Source: Chitinophaga caeni (lineage in GTDB: Bacteria; Bacteroidota; Bacteroidia; Chitinophagales; Chitinophagaceae). From it: DNA of 64,000 nucleotides. The position numbers and the translations under genes were made by a program. Position 1 is the first letter of the stretch, and every line of letters begins with the position of its first letter. Below the pieces are notes generated by a model. The model saw only the letters and a list, made by a program, of their open reading frames with translations, searched no databases and was not told where the DNA came from. The DNA is taken from NCBI RefSeq assembly GCF_002557795.1, contig NZ_CP023777.1:3295001-3359000 (forward strand). The letters are read 5' to 3'. Below are positions 18,193 through 28,623 of this stretch, piece after piece.

Positions 18193-21100
18193 ATGGCTGA
18201 TAGTAATTTCGGGTTGATCGTCCCCGTAAATGTTACCGCTTTATGCGTAGGGATCAAGGATCAACAAGATCCCGATGGTACCAGCAAGTTTGCCGGGGCC
18301 ACTACATCATATATCAATCAAATGGGAATCTACGATGCATTCCTCGGCTCCAATGTCGTGCGCACATTAGTGGAAGCTCCCTTGCATCAGCTAAAAAAAG
18401 GTATTCATATACATTGGGCTTTGCCTTCCTCCCTCTCGCAAGGGAATTTCGATCCCGGCACAAATACAAGCAGCTTTGTGGCAACGCCTAACCGCTGGCT
18501 AATTAGCCGGATGATTATCACGGATGGTCAACCCAGCAGAACTACATGGGTCATCGAAAGCGATGCCTTAACCGTTCCCGGCAGTCAACAAGATGACGTG
18601 TTAATTACCTTACCCGTGCGGCAACTAACTCCCTCGGATACGGACTATCAATACGTCGGGAAACCTGTTGTTTTTAGTTCTGAATGGACGGAGCCCAATA
18701 ACTCGGAGGTCTTCAAAAACTTAACCGGGCAGCCGCTTTCGGCGGTAGCTAATGGAGATTCTACTTTCGCGGCATTTTACCCTAATTGTAGGAATGTATT
18801 CGGTTTTTATGATGCATTGGAAAGCTATAAAGGACCTGTTCAGATTATGTACCAAGTGCTAGGCTGGTATAGCGTGAGTGAAGATGATCCTTTACACGGT
18901 GGATTAACAAATGAGCAATTGCAAGATATCCTGGGCTGGACATTTGAAGACAGTCAAGAGGTACCGGGCTATTCAACTTATTATGGACTAACACAATCCG
19001 TCCAGTGGGATGAGAACCGTAGTTATATCGTGGATGCCGGCAATAATGATATCGAGGTTACTGCAACGATAGGGAATAACCCGCCGGAAACCTTTTCCGC
19101 GTATTTTAAAGAGCGGATACACCCCGGTATCGATTTTTTTGAAGACCTGCTGAATGCATTCCAAACCGGTATCTTACCCATTTTTAGAGAACCGGCAGCC
19201 GGGCAATTAGCATTATTACAACAAGTGCTACACGGGAAACAGTTCAATCCTACGGACGCCGGAAATATTTACATGGTGGTTCGAAAACCTGATGATGATA
19301 ATATCAATGATCCATCAGCAGAAAGCCCCGTAACAGATTTGCCGTTACAGTTGGGCATTGCCTTAAATCAATTGAATATTTACCAGCAACAAGTAGATTA
19401 TTTCACTACTTATATCGATCAATATAAATCCCAATTGTTTGCAAACTGGTACCGCTTGATGAAAGCGGAAGGCGATGATGAAAAAAATGATTTATACCTA
19501 CTGTTGCAGGAACAAATCAACTTGTATACAAATCAACTCGAAGATACTTTACAACGACTGCAAACGAATTTAACGGATCAGTTGGAAGTGGTAAATGATC
19601 AAATCGCGGCTTTAAATACGGAAAGGGACATTGTTCCGGTATTAGAACTCAAGATCACGGCTGTTAATAAATATTGGCAGCCCAATGAGCCGGTGATTTT
19701 ATTGACCGCCCCCAGTTTTGAAGGAACCTTGCGTTTCGAAGAACTTGAAATTAATTCGGAGTCGGAGGGCTGGTTATTATGCAGGGTTACCAACCAAGTA
19801 TTAACTGCCCTGGCAATTGAAGGAACAGGCATACCAGCTAGCGATTTTAATTCCATATTATTGCCCCAGCCGAATCATTTACCCTATGCCGCATTATCGG
19901 ATCAACTTTTACAGGAAGCCTGTTTGCTAAATACGTCGATCGCGGGTAAAATTACCGGGTTGGATGTTGCCCTGCTGGAAGAAAATTTAAAGCTCGCTTT
20001 ACAAAGACGCGATCAAACAGTGTATACATTTACCGGCTTTCCCCCCATCTTAAAGGCGGTGCAATGGTGGGATGAAAATCCTTGGAATCCTATACTCACC
20101 GGGTGGGAAGCCCGGTTTTCGCCATTACAACCTACCAGGCAGGATGGGGAGATTAAGGAATACAATCCTAATTTCTTTACAAACAATTATACGGTCAACC
20201 AGGATGAAGGTGGATTTATCACTTATAAAGGAGCGACGGATCCAGAACAGGTCATCCGTTTCGGGCAGGAGATCTATACAGGTAGCGCCATACTTTCTTC
20301 CAGCGCGGCATTGGCCTTTGGAAAGCAGCTGGCGGGATATCTGGCCGTACATCCGGATAATACCTTGCAAGAAATATTGGATGATCTGGCTACCGGGAAA
20401 TATTTATCCTTCCCATTGAGTGGTTTGAACGCGGGTTTGTTGATGAAGGAAGACGAGCTGCAACTCAATATTAAGGTTCCGGAAAGTAATCCCTATTATT
20501 TCATTACGGAAAGCGTCAGCAAAATCGTTGGCGAAGCATACAATATTTCACCACGTCCTAACGGGCATTTTAACCCGCTGAGGGCAGGGTACATGGATGT
20601 TGCTTTTTTTGTGGTGGATGTTTACGGCAGGAAAAGGTCGCTGAAAATACAGCAACAGGTTAATGCCAGCTCGATGGTCAGCTATTTTAATAGTCAGCAG
20701 ATTAAGGATGTCATTTTCGTACCGCCTAGGCTGAGTCAACCTGCAAGGCTAAACTTCAGGTGGATCTCCAACGCGGATAGCAGCGGTTTTCAAGAGATGA
20801 ACGTGCAGCCTGCTACCACGCCCGTTTGTGGATGGATCGTGCCAAACCACCTCGATGAAAGCTTATTTTTTTATGATGAACTGGGGAAAGCCCTGGGAAG
20901 TATTTACCTGGACGGTAACCATTCGAAAGTGTTGTGGTTGTCGGCGCCGGGAAATAATCAGACCATCGGCAAAAGCGTACAGGAAGTTTTTCAATATGAA
21001 GACCCGGTGTTATCGGACTTGGCAAATGCATTAATGGAAAACGGGCCGGGGTTCTTTTCCAGTTTTTGGAAGGCGATAGATGATATGCATAATTTTGTAA

Positions 21101-22263
21101 ATCCTTCTAACTTTTCTCAAAATAATGACCTGGCTGTATTGATAGGGCGACCCGTAGCTGTAACCCAAGCGCTATTACGCTTGGAAATAGCGGGCGGATC
21201 CCAGGTTAACCAAGCTTGGAATACGATTGATCCTAATAATAACAATTATACGGGCGTACAATTTCCAGTGATACTGGGAGACCTGGAGAATATTAACGAC
21301 GGGTTGATCGGTTACTTTAAAGAAGGAACAAGCGGTTATGATTTCGGTAATTTTTATTGTGAAGCCGCGGTTTCTGAAAACGGGGTGCAAAAGCCCGGCC
21401 CTAAGAACATACTGATCACACCTAGTCCTGCTTTAATGAGCGATTCTTATGAAGATATTTCCAAGGGTTCCATGAAAATATTGATGCTAGTTGATCCCAG
21501 GGCTGCAATTTATGCTACATCGGGGATTCAGCCGATATGCAAATTGGAGATTCCCGCCAATCAATATGTAGATGTAATCAGCACCTTGGAAATGACCTTC
21601 TTGGCTTCCCCCGTTTTAAGGGGCGTTACCGGTATGAATATTCCCTTGGCTAAAGAAGAGGGTTACCAATGGAGTTGGGTTGAAGAAGATAGCTTGGGCA
21701 ATCAACCATTATGGACTACCGTTGCCGGCTTGAAATTTAATACCAACGAGGCCATCGCCGCGTATACGCCGCAAACGATCCGGGAAGGCTGGTTAAAATT
21801 AACCCCGCAGATCTTATCATTTTCATTGCTCAATTCCGCCGGGCAGCCCACGGCCGTGCCTGGCCAAGAGAATACTTTCGTATTGACCATGAAAAATGAA
21901 AAATCAAATCAGCTCAAATTCATCCCGGGGCAACTATTACCCGAAGGTGTGCCGAATAACGGTGCTGCTTTCTTTATCCATTTCGGAACATTAGTGCCGG
22001 AAGATAGGGTTGCAGGCATACAACCCAGTGCAGACGGATGGGATTTTAAAGCGGTGACAGATCAAAGGTTCGGCAATTATTGGGTAGCCACCCTGAAAGA
22101 AGGATTAATACTGGATAAGGGCGCTTTTGTCAGCTTCAACTTAGCAAGGGTTTACGTTGCAGCAAATGAAGGTGAAATACAGATCCAGGTGTATGTTGAT
22201 TTTATCAATATCCAAGGTGTGAACGATGGTACGGATGCTTCCCTTATAACACTCACTAGTTGA
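18193..22263 (+). CDS. Conserved hypothetical giant protein, 1356 residues
   Basis: It begins FGLIVPVNVTALCVG and continues with a conserved-looking KKGIHIHWALPSSL (about 67-80), then VATPNRWLISRMI. This opening is shared by large uncharacterised bacterial proteins, but I cannot name a domain. Residues about 384-482 form a long Gln/Leu-rich coiled coil. The rest is beta-rich with no transmembrane segment, and the last 150 residues look like a beta sandwich. No signal peptide is visible. It starts 3 nt after the previous stop. A scaffold or fibre-like component is possible from the coiled coil between beta domains, but this is inference. Confidence 0.6.
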   Translation: MADSNFGLIVPVNVTALCVGIKDQQDPDGTSKFAGATTSYINQMGIYDAFLGSNVVRTLVEAPLHQLKKGIHIHWALPSSLSQGNFDPGTNTSSFVATPNRWLISRMIITDGQPSRTTWVIESDALTVPGSQQDDVLITLPVRQLTPSDTDYQYVGKPVVFSSEWTEPNNSEVFKNLTGQPLSAVANGDSTFAAFYPNCRNVFGFYDALESYKGPVQIMYQVLGWYSVSEDDPLHGGLTNEQLQDILGWTFEDSQEVPGYSTYYGLTQSVQWDENRSYIVDAGNNDIEVTATIGNNPPETFSAYFKERIHPGIDFFEDLLNAFQTGILPIFREPAAGQLALLQQVLHGKQFNPTDAGNIYMVVRKPDDDNINDPSAESPVTDLPLQLGIALNQLNIYQQQVDYFTTYIDQYKSQLFANWYRLMKAEGDDEKNDLYLLLQEQINLYTNQLEDTLQRLQTNLTDQLEVVNDQIAALNTERDIVPVLELKITAVNKYWQPNEPVILLTAPSFEGTLRFEELEINSESEGWLLCRVTNQVLTALAIEGTGIPASDFNSILLPQPNHLPYAALSDQLLQEACLLNTSIAGKITGLDVALLEENLKLALQRRDQTVYTFTGFPPILKAVQWWDENPWNPILTGWEARFSPLQPTRQDGEIKEYNPNFFTNNYTVNQDEGGFITYKGATDPEQVIRFGQEIYTGSAILSSSAALAFGKQLAGYLAVHPDNTLQEILDDLATGKYLSFPLSGLNAGLLMKEDELQLNIKVPESNPYYFITESVSKIVGEAYNISPRPNGHFNPLRAGYMDVAFFVVDVYGRKRSLKIQQQVNASSMVSYFNSQQIKDVIFVPPRLSQPARLNFRWISNADSSGFQEMNVQPATTPVCGWIVPNHLDESLFFYDELGKALGSIYLDGNHSKVLWLSAPGNNQTIGKSVQEVFQYEDPVLSDLANALMENGPGFFSSFWKAIDDMHNFVNPSNFSQNNDLAVLIGRPVAVTQALLRLEIAGGSQVNQAWNTIDPNNNNYTGVQFPVILGDLENINDGLIGYFKEGTSGYDFGNFYCEAAVSENGVQKPGPKNILITPSPALMSDSYEDISKGSMKILMLVDPRAAIYATSGIQPICKLEIPANQYVDVISTLEMTFLASPVLRGVTGMNIPLAKEEGYQWSWVEEDSLGNQPLWTTVAGLKFNTNEAIAAYTPQTIREGWLKLTPQILSFSLLNSAGQPTAVPGQENTFVLTMKNEKSNQLKFIPGQLLPEGVPNNGAAFFIHFGTLVPEDRVAGIQPSADGWDFKAVTDQRFGNYWVATLKEGLILDKGAFVSFNLARVYVAANEGEIQIQVYVDFINIQGVNDGTDASLITLTS

Positions 22264-22295
22264 TAAACCAATTATATCATGTATAAATAACGATT

Positions 22296-25200
22296 ATGAA
22301 AGATTCGCAAATTTCCAGCCCACAACTTTCGTATGCGATTAATAACCCGGGAGCCCCGAATACTATTTATATAACGGATGATCCTACCGTAAACAAATTG
22401 AGCCTGCTGATCACCTTAAATTTGGGTGTGGCAACGTTTGTTCCCGGAACATTAGTGCCTAAGATCGATGCCCCGGATAGTAGTGGCTCCTTGTTATACC
22501 TCGATTTGAAAGCTTTACAATTAAGTGCAACCGAGTTTAATAACTTGGAAGTGGCAGCTACCGATTGGACATTCAAATTATACCCGGATACTTTCACTGT
22601 TGGTATGACCCCTACAAGATCATTATCCTTGGGCAGTGGCGTGGGAGATCAATTCTCTATTACCATTAATAACCTGGTAATGGAAAACCCGCCTTCTTCA
22701 CCGAGTGCAAGCCTGAATGTAACGGCATTCAGGGTAGACCCCGTCGCAACTGGAAAATTACCGCAGGTTTCATTCTTTAAAGTCTTGTTGCAAGAAGCGC
22801 CAAGCAATAAGAAAAATTTGCCTGATGCTATCGTTTGCGACCTCAACGGCAGCGGTAATATTTTCAATTCTATCGATGGCTATGAACCGGTCAGCAACCA
22901 GGTCTCATTCTTGTTCAAACCCGGGAATAAGGCTGCAAATGTACTTGCCGGCCCCGATACGGTATTCACGGTTTCTTTTGTTTATGCCGATGCTTGGCCC
23001 GGTTACGGCGCTTTAACTACCCCGGATACAGCATTGAATATCGAGGTAAGGCAAGGGCAAAATGCCGAAGATTGGGCGGTGTCCCAAGATCCCGACGCGC
23101 AAAACCCAAGTTGGAACTTAGTGCCGAAGGCAGGAGCGCCCATTATAGGTGAAGGGGTAAAATCGGTCGTGCAATTTGAAGTGCAAAAAATTGTCACCAC
23201 TTTTGAACCCGGACCCACCCTGATGTTTGTACAATACAGCCATGTGCCGGGTTATAATGACGGTTCTTATTATCTCGTACTTAATAAAATTCCCCATGTT
23301 GACATCAATGAACTCACGGTAACGCCCAATCCTTCCACGGTTAAAAACGGTAAGGCGCAAGTTACCGTTAGTTGGAAAGTACAGCATTATGTGCTACTAA
23401 CCTTAATGCCTTTTTACAAGGATGTTACGAATATGGATAGTATCGATCTCGACCTTGAAACCAGCCTGGATATTACCCTGGTAGCTAATGGCCCCGGCGG
23501 TGCAACGAATACCGTGATGAAAACGGTATCGGCAAACGTGTTGCCGGAGATCAACTCTTTCAACGCTACACCTACCAATATTTATAAGAAGGATTTTCCC
23601 CATATGGTGAAATTTTATTGGGATGTAGATACCAATGAAACCGTTTATCTTGTTAATGTCAGCGAAAATACCAAGGAGGTAGTTGATAGAACCGGTACCC
23701 TCTACAAAGACGTTTCTCAAGCCGGTATGTGGTCTATCGTGCCAAAGAACGACAGCAATATGTTTCAATTAAGGAGGAATGTATTGATTGAAGCATTTGA
23801 TCAGCAGCATAAGGATGCAAACTTGAATTATGTTCCCCGCAAAATCGTAGCGTCACCAACGGCGCAGTTCCTTGCAGCGATGGATCCGGCAAGTAAAAGC
23901 ATCCAAATAATTAATTCATTGACTTATGATTCTTATGCGCCGGCTATACAGTTAGGTGCGGCGCCGATAGATTTAATCTTTTCGGAAGATGGCACGTATT
24001 TATTTACAATACTAGAAAATAATTCATTAGTAGTAATCGGTATCAGTTTCGATACCGGGACGTCCATATATACTTTCAATATTTTAAATACGGTTCAATT
24101 AGATTTTAAACCGGCCAGTTTGGCGCTATCGCAACAAAATAAATATGTTTACGTAAGCGCTAATGATACCGGCGATCAACAAGGGCATTTACTGGTTGTT
24201 GAACAGCTCGATCCCAGTACTTACGCTGTGAAAAGTGACTTACCCATTGGTTTGAATGCCGCCGGGATAGCAACTGATCCAAGCGGGGCCATGATCTATG
24301 TTTGTAATGCCGGGAGTGACTCCGTCAGCGTGATCGCATATAATTCCTTCGATGATGATTTCAGTATTACGAATACCATCTCGGATATCAGCGGCTATCC
24401 TTTAGATATCGTGGTAGCCGATCCGCTGGGAAATACGTTGCTGGTAGTTTGTAAAAATAACGGGAAGCTACTTGCCATAAATCATGATGACAGGGGGTAT
24501 TCAGATAGGCAAGAGTTGGATTTGGGTGGAACGCCTGTAAGTATTGATGTAACTTATGACAGGGCATACGCTTTCATAACAAATGATAGCACAAATTCGG
24601 TAAGCCTGATCGGCTGTGGCGCAGGTGTAGGTAATTGTAAGATTTTAGAACAAGGTATCCCTGTAGTAGCGCATCCTGATGGAATTTCGCTTTCCATGGA
24701 TGATACGATGGTTTTTGTTGCCAGTAATTCCGAACAGAAATTTACAATCATCAACCTGGTAAATTATCAATTGAAGGGTAATCCTACAGATGTGGGAAAA
24801 TCTCCGACCGGTGTGATCGTGAGTAATGATAATAAGTATGCCGTTACCTGGCATAGCGCCTTAATAAGTATGGGGAATGATTCCGATGTTCCGGGACTAT
24901 ATATCTACAATACATTAACGGGAACCGTTACACTTGCCATGAAAGATACGGAGGTGATCGATGCGGTATTTTCCCAGGCGTTACCGGTGACTAAAATGTT
25001 CATGGTGTCGAAAAGCAATAATAGTATTGATGTTCTCAGTACAAGCGATTTTACCTCTGAATTGAAAATACCCATCCCTGATGCTACGAGCGGGGAAAAG
25101 CGTTATCCAAATGCAATATCTATTTCGGCAAGCGGTCAGAATATGTATGTAGTAACAAAGGATTCGAAAGGGAATTACTCCATGCTCATATATTCTTGCG

Positions 25201-25784
25201 ATATAGGGTCGAATGTATACAAAGTAATTTTTGATCAAGAGTTATTTAATTCAACGGTGAAATCAAACCTCGTATTATTAGCAAATTCACCCAGCGGGAA
25301 CCATGCTTTTGTACTTGATGTATTTAGCGGCAATCTATATACAGTTAAAAGGGATGCAGGGGGGACATTCGAATTGTTAAATAAAGATATCACGATCAGT
25401 TCCATTGCCAAATCGATGATTTGTTCCCCCAGCAACAATACTTTGTATATCCTGACACAGATTAACCTGAAAACCGGCTTCACAATTTTAGATATTGAAA
25501 CGATGGAAGTAAGGAACTATACGTACCCTGTTTCTTACGGCCAAATTCTCAACCTGCAAAGGCTTGCCATATCACCGGATGGAAGCCGCTTATTTGCCAC
25601 CGATGCAGACATGACAGGCGTCAGGATCATCAACGCCACGAACCTAAGGATAGTGCAAACGCTTTCATATGAATCCAATATCCGTTACCCGATGGGAATC
25701 GCCATGGTGCCGGATGCGAGCGCTATTTACTTCACGGGTATGAATAGTGGCAATATCGCGCAATTAAAACAAATCAATTCATAA
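22296..25784 (+). CDS. YVTN/YncE-like beta-propeller protein, 1162 residues
   Basis: The first 310 residues are a beta-rich domain of unknown type. Residues about 335-500 look like two Ig-like domains (VDINELTVTPNPSTVKNGKA, then EINSFNATPTNIYKKDFP). From about 520 to the end there are at least ten blade-like repeats with the YVTN pattern (AGIATDPSGAMIYVCNAGSD, GISLSMDDTMVFVASNSE, LAISPDGSRLFATDADM), so the C-terminus is one or two beta-propellers, usually protein-binding platforms. No signal peptide is present. The gene follows its neighbour by 32 nt, the widest gap in the operon. Propellers of this type occur with DUF6603 proteins in other large gene clusters (recollection, not checked). Confidence 0.7.
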   Translation: MKDSQISSPQLSYAINNPGAPNTIYITDDPTVNKLSLLITLNLGVATFVPGTLVPKIDAPDSSGSLLYLDLKALQLSATEFNNLEVAATDWTFKLYPDTFTVGMTPTRSLSLGSGVGDQFSITINNLVMENPPSSPSASLNVTAFRVDPVATGKLPQVSFFKVLLQEAPSNKKNLPDAIVCDLNGSGNIFNSIDGYEPVSNQVSFLFKPGNKAANVLAGPDTVFTVSFVYADAWPGYGALTTPDTALNIEVRQGQNAEDWAVSQDPDAQNPSWNLVPKAGAPIIGEGVKSVVQFEVQKIVTTFEPGPTLMFVQYSHVPGYNDGSYYLVLNKIPHVDINELTVTPNPSTVKNGKAQVTVSWKVQHYVLLTLMPFYKDVTNMDSIDLDLETSLDITLVANGPGGATNTVMKTVSANVLPEINSFNATPTNIYKKDFPHMVKFYWDVDTNETVYLVNVSENTKEVVDRTGTLYKDVSQAGMWSIVPKNDSNMFQLRRNVLIEAFDQQHKDANLNYVPRKIVASPTAQFLAAMDPASKSIQIINSLTYDSYAPAIQLGAAPIDLIFSEDGTYLFTILENNSLVVIGISFDTGTSIYTFNILNTVQLDFKPASLALSQQNKYVYVSANDTGDQQGHLLVVEQLDPSTYAVKSDLPIGLNAAGIATDPSGAMIYVCNAGSDSVSVIAYNSFDDDFSITNTISDISGYPLDIVVADPLGNTLLVVCKNNGKLLAINHDDRGYSDRQELDLGGTPVSIDVTYDRAYAFITNDSTNSVSLIGCGAGVGNCKILEQGIPVVAHPDGISLSMDDTMVFVASNSEQKFTIINLVNYQLKGNPTDVGKSPTGVIVSNDNKYAVTWHSALISMGNDSDVPGLYIYNTLTGTVTLAMKDTEVIDAVFSQALPVTKMFMVSKSNNSIDVLSTSDFTSELKIPIPDATSGEKRYPNAISISASGQNMYVVTKDSKGNYSMLIYSCDIGSNVYKVIFDQELFNSTVKSNLVLLANSPSGNHAFVLDVFSGNLYTVKRDAGGTFELLNKDITISSIAKSMICSPSNNTLYILTQINLKTGFTILDIETMEVRNYTYPVSYGQILNLQRLAISPDGSRLFATDADMTGVRIINATNLRIVQTLSYESNIRYPMGIAMVPDASAIYFTGMNSGNIAQLKQINS

Positions 25785-25801
25785 AATAAACCGATTTAAT
25801 T

Positions 25802-26848
25802 ATGGCATATGAAGGACTTTTTATAAGGGATTATGTTGGAGAAACGCCAGATGGCGCCAAGGGTACCAGTTGGACCCAATCGCCCGATATATGTGTAAGC
25901 GGCCCAACGCCTTTACCGGATCCCCAGGTCTTGGTCAACCGGGAACAATACGATAAAGGATCACCTTCCATGAATGATCAAACTCCGTTGCAATCCAACT
26001 TCGTGTATGTAAGGGGGCTAAATACGACGGATAATCCACTGACAGCAACCATCTATTTATATTATGTTGATACAAGTATTGTGCTATGGCCACAGAATTG
26101 GAAGATGGATACGATTACCCACATTAATGAACCGGGTATTCCTATCAATGCGGCCCAGGTTATAGCAGATCCCCAGGGGCTTGCTGCAACGATAAGCCCT
26201 TTTAGCTGGATCCCGCCCAGGGATAATAATCACTATTGCTTGGCCGCCTGGGTTAAAGATGGAGCTGATCAACTAGTACCACCGGATTTGTACAGTATCG
26301 GGACTGTTAATGATATGGCAAATTTTATCCTGACACATCCGAATATAGGTTGGAAAAATACCACCGAAGTAGATGCTACACAACCTACGATCGAAAATTA
26401 TGCGTCCATCATGGGTGCAGAATATGGAGGTTTGTTAAACGTCGGGGTGCAATGCCAAAACCTACCGACGGATGGGGAGATCGAGTTTTATGTACCTGGT
26501 CCCGACGCAGAGAATACAATTATTTTCCCGAGGACACCGATCGCAACTCCAAACTATGCGCCTACGGTACAGGTGCGTTGGCCGCCTAGTTATAATTCCT
26601 CTATAACCTTCAAGTATTATAAAGGAAAAACTGATCCACCGGATGGCGCCAATATTATCCCAATTGTAGGAACGATGGGTACAGGTTTCGATTTTATAAA
26701 AACAGCGCAAAGAATGGCGCCGAACCGTTTGGCAGACGTAACATGGTTCAGTTCGCCGGCGCAGCTTAAAAACCCAAACCAATACGGTGGGGTACCCATA
26801 CAGAAACTATTTATAGTGGGAAGCGTACCATTTGAATTGATTAAATAG
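25802..26848 (+). CDS. Beta-rich hypothetical protein, last gene of the operon
   Basis: A 348-residue soluble protein without signal peptide. Residues about 15-160 read like an Ig/fibronectin-like domain: NFVYVRGLNTTDNPLTATIYLYYVD, then FSWIPPRDNNHYCLAAWV, the last a phrase typical of beta-sandwich domains in large secreted or structural proteins. The second half (about 200-348) looks like a further beta domain. It follows the propeller gene by 17 nt and is followed by a strong terminator, so it closes the operon. Its function is unknown. Confidence 0.6.
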   Translation: MAYEGLFIRDYVGETPDGAKGTSWTQSPDICVSGPTPLPDPQVLVNREQYDKGSPSMNDQTPLQSNFVYVRGLNTTDNPLTATIYLYYVDTSIVLWPQNWKMDTITHINEPGIPINAAQVIADPQGLAATISPFSWIPPRDNNHYCLAAWVKDGADQLVPPDLYSIGTVNDMANFILTHPNIGWKNTTEVDATQPTIENYASIMGAEYGGLLNVGVQCQNLPTDGEIEFYVPGPDAENTIIFPRTPIATPNYAPTVQVRWPPSYNSSITFKYYKGKTDPPDGANIIPIVGTMGTGFDFIKTAQRMAPNRLADVTWFSSPAQLKNPNQYGGVPIQKLFIVGSVPFELIK

Positions 26849-26869
26849 AGAACCGTTATTACAGGATAC

Positions 26870-26919
26870 GGGGGAAGCCGGGATAATTCTTTATCCTTGA
26901 ACTTCCCCCTTTTATTTTA
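26870..26919 (+). terminator. Terminator of the six-gene operon
   Basis: GGGGGAAG pairs with CTTCCCCC, and a second inner stem (GGATAA/TTATCC) closes the loop. The stem is followed by TTTTTATTTT. It sits 22 nt after the stop of the last operon gene. Confidence 0.85.
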
Positions 26920-26973
26920 GAAAAAATAAACGCACGATTTTAGTAAATTAGATCTATCCTTTATCTCCAATAC

Positions 26974-28506
26974 ATGATCATGCGTTATTTATTATCAACA
27001 ATTAGCCTAATTATTTGCATTGCGATTTTTCATTCTTGCAGCATTTCTATAACGGATTGGGGTAAGTTGAAAGTTACCGGTGGATATATCAGCGGTATTA
27101 CTGACAGCAATGTTCATATCTTCAAAGGCATTCCATTTGCCGCTCCCCCGGTGGATAGTTTACGTTGGAAAGCTCCGCAACCCGTCAGGCCCTGGGATGG
27201 GGTGAAATCTTGTACGGCATTTGGTCCTAGCCCCATGCAAAGAGCGCCGCAACCATTTAACGTATGGTCTGAAGAATATCTAATTCCTTCCCAACCAATC
27301 AGCGAAGACTGTTTATACCTGAATGTCTGGACGGCAGCCGAAAATAAAATCGAGAAACGCCCGGTGTTTGTATGGATCTATGGCGGCGGTTTTCAAAGCG
27401 GGGGGAGCGCGGTGCCGATTTATGATGGTAAAGCCATGGCCGACCAGGGCCTTGTTTTTGTAAGTATTAATTACCGCGTAGGTTTATTCGGTTTCTTCGC
27501 GCACCCGGAATTAAGTAAAGAATCGGCATCGCATGTATCAGGCAACTATGGCTTGTTGGACCAGGTGGCCGCATTGAAATGGGTTAGGGATAACATCGCG
27601 CAATTTGGCGGTGATCCAGCTAATGTAACGATAGCTGGTCAATCTGCCGGCTCCATGAGTGTAAATTGCTTGGTAGCCTCGCCCTTGGCAAAAGGACTAT
27701 TTCATCACGCTATCGCGGAAAGCGGGGCTCATTTTACCGGTGGTTACCCCGGTTTGGGCGAAGCGGAAGAATTAGGCGTTCAGAAGATGGCAGCGCTAGG
27801 CATTCCGGATATTGACTCGCTCAGGAAAGCACCGGCCAGTGCCTTGCTGGCATCGGGTGGGATCGGCCCTATTGTAGATGGACATTTTCTGCCCAAGCAG
27901 ATTTACAGGATATTCGAAAACCGTGGGCAGAACCCGGTCGACCTAATTACGGGTTGGAACCAGGAAGATGCCTTGGTATTTCCACCTTTTAAGAGCGCGG
28001 CAGAATTTAAGCAGCAGTTACAACAGTTATATGGAGAAAATGCTATGAAGATGTTGTCATATTACCCGGCAGGTAATGATAGCATTGCCCTGCGTTCACA
28101 GGTTGCTTTTTCAAGGGATCGACACTTCGGCATGCAGAATTTTAGATGGGCCAATGTGGCGGCTAAGCAAGGAACTAAGGTTTACTTGTACCGTTTTGCC
28201 AGGCAGTTGCCTTATGCGGATGAAACGACGAACTACGGCGCTTTCCATACAGCAGAGGTACCGTTTGTACTCGGTAATTTGAAATTTGTCAACCGGCCAT
28301 GGACCGAACAAGATTTTGAATTATCGCGTAAGATGTCGGCTTACTGGGTGAATTTTGCCAAGACAGGTAGTCCGAACGCGGAAGGAATGCTTGAATGGGA
28401 ACCTTATGATCCGGGGCAGCCAAGGGTGATGTGGTTTGATTTAGACATTGCAATGCGGCCCTTGAAAGATTCGGCAGCCTTGCAATCCATGTTCACAGAT
28501 TTTTAG
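26974..28506 (+). CDS. Type-B carboxylesterase, lipoprotein
   Basis: A 510-residue alpha/beta-hydrolase of the carboxylesterase/lipase family (Pfam COesterase). It starts with a lipoprotein-like signal peptide (IICIAIFHSC). Motifs in order: IFKGIPFAAPP (48-58), EDCLYLNVW, the oxyanion-hole GGGFQSGG, the nucleophile elbow GQSAGS with the catalytic Ser, and the catalytic His in GAFHTAEVPFV. It should hydrolyse carboxylic esters in the envelope; the substrate is unknown. The second in-frame ATG (26980) is an equally possible start. It has its own upstream gap after the operon terminator and stands alone. Confidence 0.9.
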   Translation: MIMRYLLSTISLIICIAIFHSCSISITDWGKLKVTGGYISGITDSNVHIFKGIPFAAPPVDSLRWKAPQPVRPWDGVKSCTAFGPSPMQRAPQPFNVWSEEYLIPSQPISEDCLYLNVWTAAENKIEKRPVFVWIYGGGFQSGGSAVPIYDGKAMADQGLVFVSINYRVGLFGFFAHPELSKESASHVSGNYGLLDQVAALKWVRDNIAQFGGDPANVTIAGQSAGSMSVNCLVASPLAKGLFHHAIAESGAHFTGGYPGLGEAEELGVQKMAALGIPDIDSLRKAPASALLASGGIGPIVDGHFLPKQIYRIFENRGQNPVDLITGWNQEDALVFPPFKSAAEFKQQLQQLYGENAMKMLSYYPAGNDSIALRSQVAFSRDRHFGMQNFRWANVAAKQGTKVYLYRFARQLPYADETTNYGAFHTAEVPFVLGNLKFVNRPWTEQDFELSRKMSAYWVNFAKTGSPNAEGMLEWEPYDPGQPRVMWFDLDIAMRPLKDSAALQSMFTDF

Positions 28507-28623
28507 GGATCGGGTAGCACAGATTCTTTTTTATTTTTGGAGGATCTGCGTATTACAGGGGTTAAAATTTAGAAAGTGTAGCGGGTATTGCTTAAATTAA
28601 CAAGATTAAAGCTTTAGGTTTAT

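Noticed and set aside
9293..26848. Contractile injection system or Tc toxin
   Set aside because: No sheath, tube, spike, AAA ATPase, or TcA/TcB/TcC motifs were found in the six proteins.
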